A program made the position numbers and the translations under genes. The notes below the pieces were generated by a model. The model searched no databases, was not told the origin of the DNA, and saw only the letters and a program-made list of their open reading frames with translations. From Pseudonocardia humida (GTDB lineage: Bacteria > Actinomycetota > Actinomycetes > Mycobacteriales > Pseudonocardiaceae), in the NCBI RefSeq assembly GCF_023898865.1, contig NZ_JAGSOV010000047.1:1-48250 (forward strand): a DNA stretch of 48,250 bases, in the 5' to 3' direction. Below, piece by piece: positions 47,549-48,250 of this stretch; positions within the stretch are counted from its first letter, which is position 1; every line of letters begins with the position of its first letter.

Positions 47549-48183
47549 ACGAAGGCGAACAGGCGTCGGTCGGGGACGAAGGGCGCCGCCGGGCCGCGCA
47601 GGACGCCGGCACCGACCGACCACCCGCCGACTCGCACCGGCCGGCCGGTGCGGGTCCCGGTGACGAACGCGGTCTCCACCACCCCGGCGTCGGCGAACCA
47701 GCCGCGCAGCCGCGGCGTGATGTCCGGGGCGGACGTGCCGCGCGTCCAGATCACCGTGCCGCCGGGAGCGAGCAGCGCCGGGACCGCGGCGACCGTGCGG
47801 GCGATGTCGTCGTCCGGGATGTTGCCGAAGATCCCGCAGAGCAGCAGCAGGTCGGCCGGTGCCGCACCGGCCGCCGCGGCGGTGGTGCCGGCGTCGCCCC
47901 GTACGACCTCGACCGACGGTGGGGCCGCCGCGCGGGCCGCCGCGGACAGCGCGGGATCGAGTTCGACCAGGCGGCCGTGCACGTCCGGGCCGCGCCGGTG
48001 GGCGGCCAGCACCGGCAGCACGTCCCGGCCGTCGCCCGCGCACAGCGACAGCAGGGAGATCGGCCCCGGGGCCGCCCGATCGAGCGCGACCGCGATCTGC
48101 CTGCGCACCTCGGCCAGCCGCTGGGACAACGAGCTGTCGGGATCGTCGTAGTGGGCGTGCCAGGCGGCCCAGTCGGAGGTCAT
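47542..48183 (-). CDS. SAM-dependent methyltransferase-like protein
   Basis: A 213-residue protein with a class I methyltransferase fold. Motif I is S-L-C-A-G-D-G-R-D-V-L (about 45-55), beta-2 ends L-V-E-L-D, and later come L-L-L-L-C-G-I-F-G-N-I-P and A-P-G-G-T-V-I-W-T-R-G. The N-terminal W-A-A-W-H-A-H-Y-D-D-P is typical of small actinobacterial methyltransferases whose substrates are unknown. ATG 48183 is chosen because AGGGTGG lies 5 bases upstream. It converges on glfT2, and nothing links it firmly to wall synthesis. Confidence 0.82.
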   Translation of the reverse strand: MTSDWAAWHAHYDDPDSSLSQRLAEVRRQIAVALDRAAPGPISLLSLCAGDGRDVLPVLAAHRRGPDVHGRLVELDPALSAAARAAAPPSVEVVRGDAGTTAAAAGAAPADLLLLCGIFGNIPDDDIARTVAAVPALLAPGGTVIWTRGTSAPDITPRLRGWFADAGVVETAFVTGTRTGRPVRVGGWSVGAGVLRGPAAPFVPDRRLFAFVS

Positions 48184-48202
48184 CAGGCCACCCTGCCGGT
48201 GT

Positions 48203-48213
48203 GGGGGGGGGGG
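48203..48213. other. Run of 11 G near the window end
   Basis: An uninterrupted G tract, upstream of the methyltransferase gene, followed by GC-rich repeats to the end of the window. It may be a slippage site or a low-quality contig end. Confidence 0.5.
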
Positions 48214-48250
48214 TTGTACGTGCGGTACCGGGGCCCCCCGCACCCACCCC

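Overview
The window comes from a high-GC actinobacterium, most likely a Pseudonocardia-type member of the Pseudonocardiaceae. GC is close to saturating at third codon positions, GTG starts are frequent, several genes appear to have leaderless promoters, and it carries much of an arabinogalactan pathway (DprE1/DprE2, GlfT1, GlfT2, two Emb arabinosyltransferases, AftB, a galactan ABC exporter). No mycolate gene is visible. The genus is inferred from gene content and style, not from an rRNA match.

Bases 1 to about 6000 are the end of an integrated mobile element of the actinobacterial ICE type. It holds a short gene tail, a probably frameshifted small protein, a small conserved protein on the minus strand, an excisionase, and a tyrosine integrase broken by a one-base frameshift. 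Lower-GC cargo follows: a DUF397 protein, a 38-residue membrane peptide, an XRE/DUF5753 regulator and a CxxC/HNH-like protein. The element abuts the 3' side of a tRNA-Ser(UGA), where an inverted repeat and a possible integrase tail lie.

From 6.1 to 14.4 kb is chromosomal housekeeping: a decayed gene, a YpfJ-type metallopeptidase, a GNAT acetyltransferase, an NfeD/flotillin pair, a quinone oxidoreductase, the proteasome activator Bpa and a secreted 5'-nucleotidase. From 14.5 to 17.2 kb is the galactan operon wzm-wzt-glfT1. From 17.3 to 20.9 kb is a four-gene osmoprotectant ABC transporter. From 21.0 to 26.7 kb are a GtrA flippase-like gene, a DUF885 peptidase, a DUF1707 protein, an unusual L11 paralogue, and dprE1-dprE2, which make decaprenyl-phospho-arabinose.

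From 26.8 to 35.8 kb (minus strand) lie an acyltransferase-3, a nitroreductase, an ATP-grasp protein, and a tightly overlapping set of flippase, GT4, methyltransferase and aftB, followed upstream by a second methyltransferase. From 35.9 to 48.2 kb lie an amidase, a large Emb protein with a pentapeptide-repeat N-terminus, a hydrolase with its regulator and a perfect palindromic operator, a second Emb protein, GlfT2 and a methyltransferase.

Together the genes supply the arabinose donor (DprE1/E2), start and polymerise galactan (GlfT1, GlfT2), export it (Wzm/Wzt), and add and extend arabinan (Emb, AftB). The flippase-GT4-methyltransferase genes coupled to aftB look like an added decoration step. 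Points of note are an aftB with no canonical start codon, an L11 paralogue lacking the usual proline pair, a DprE1 with Thr at the benzothiazinone-target Cys, and a family of near-perfect hairpin repeats between genes.
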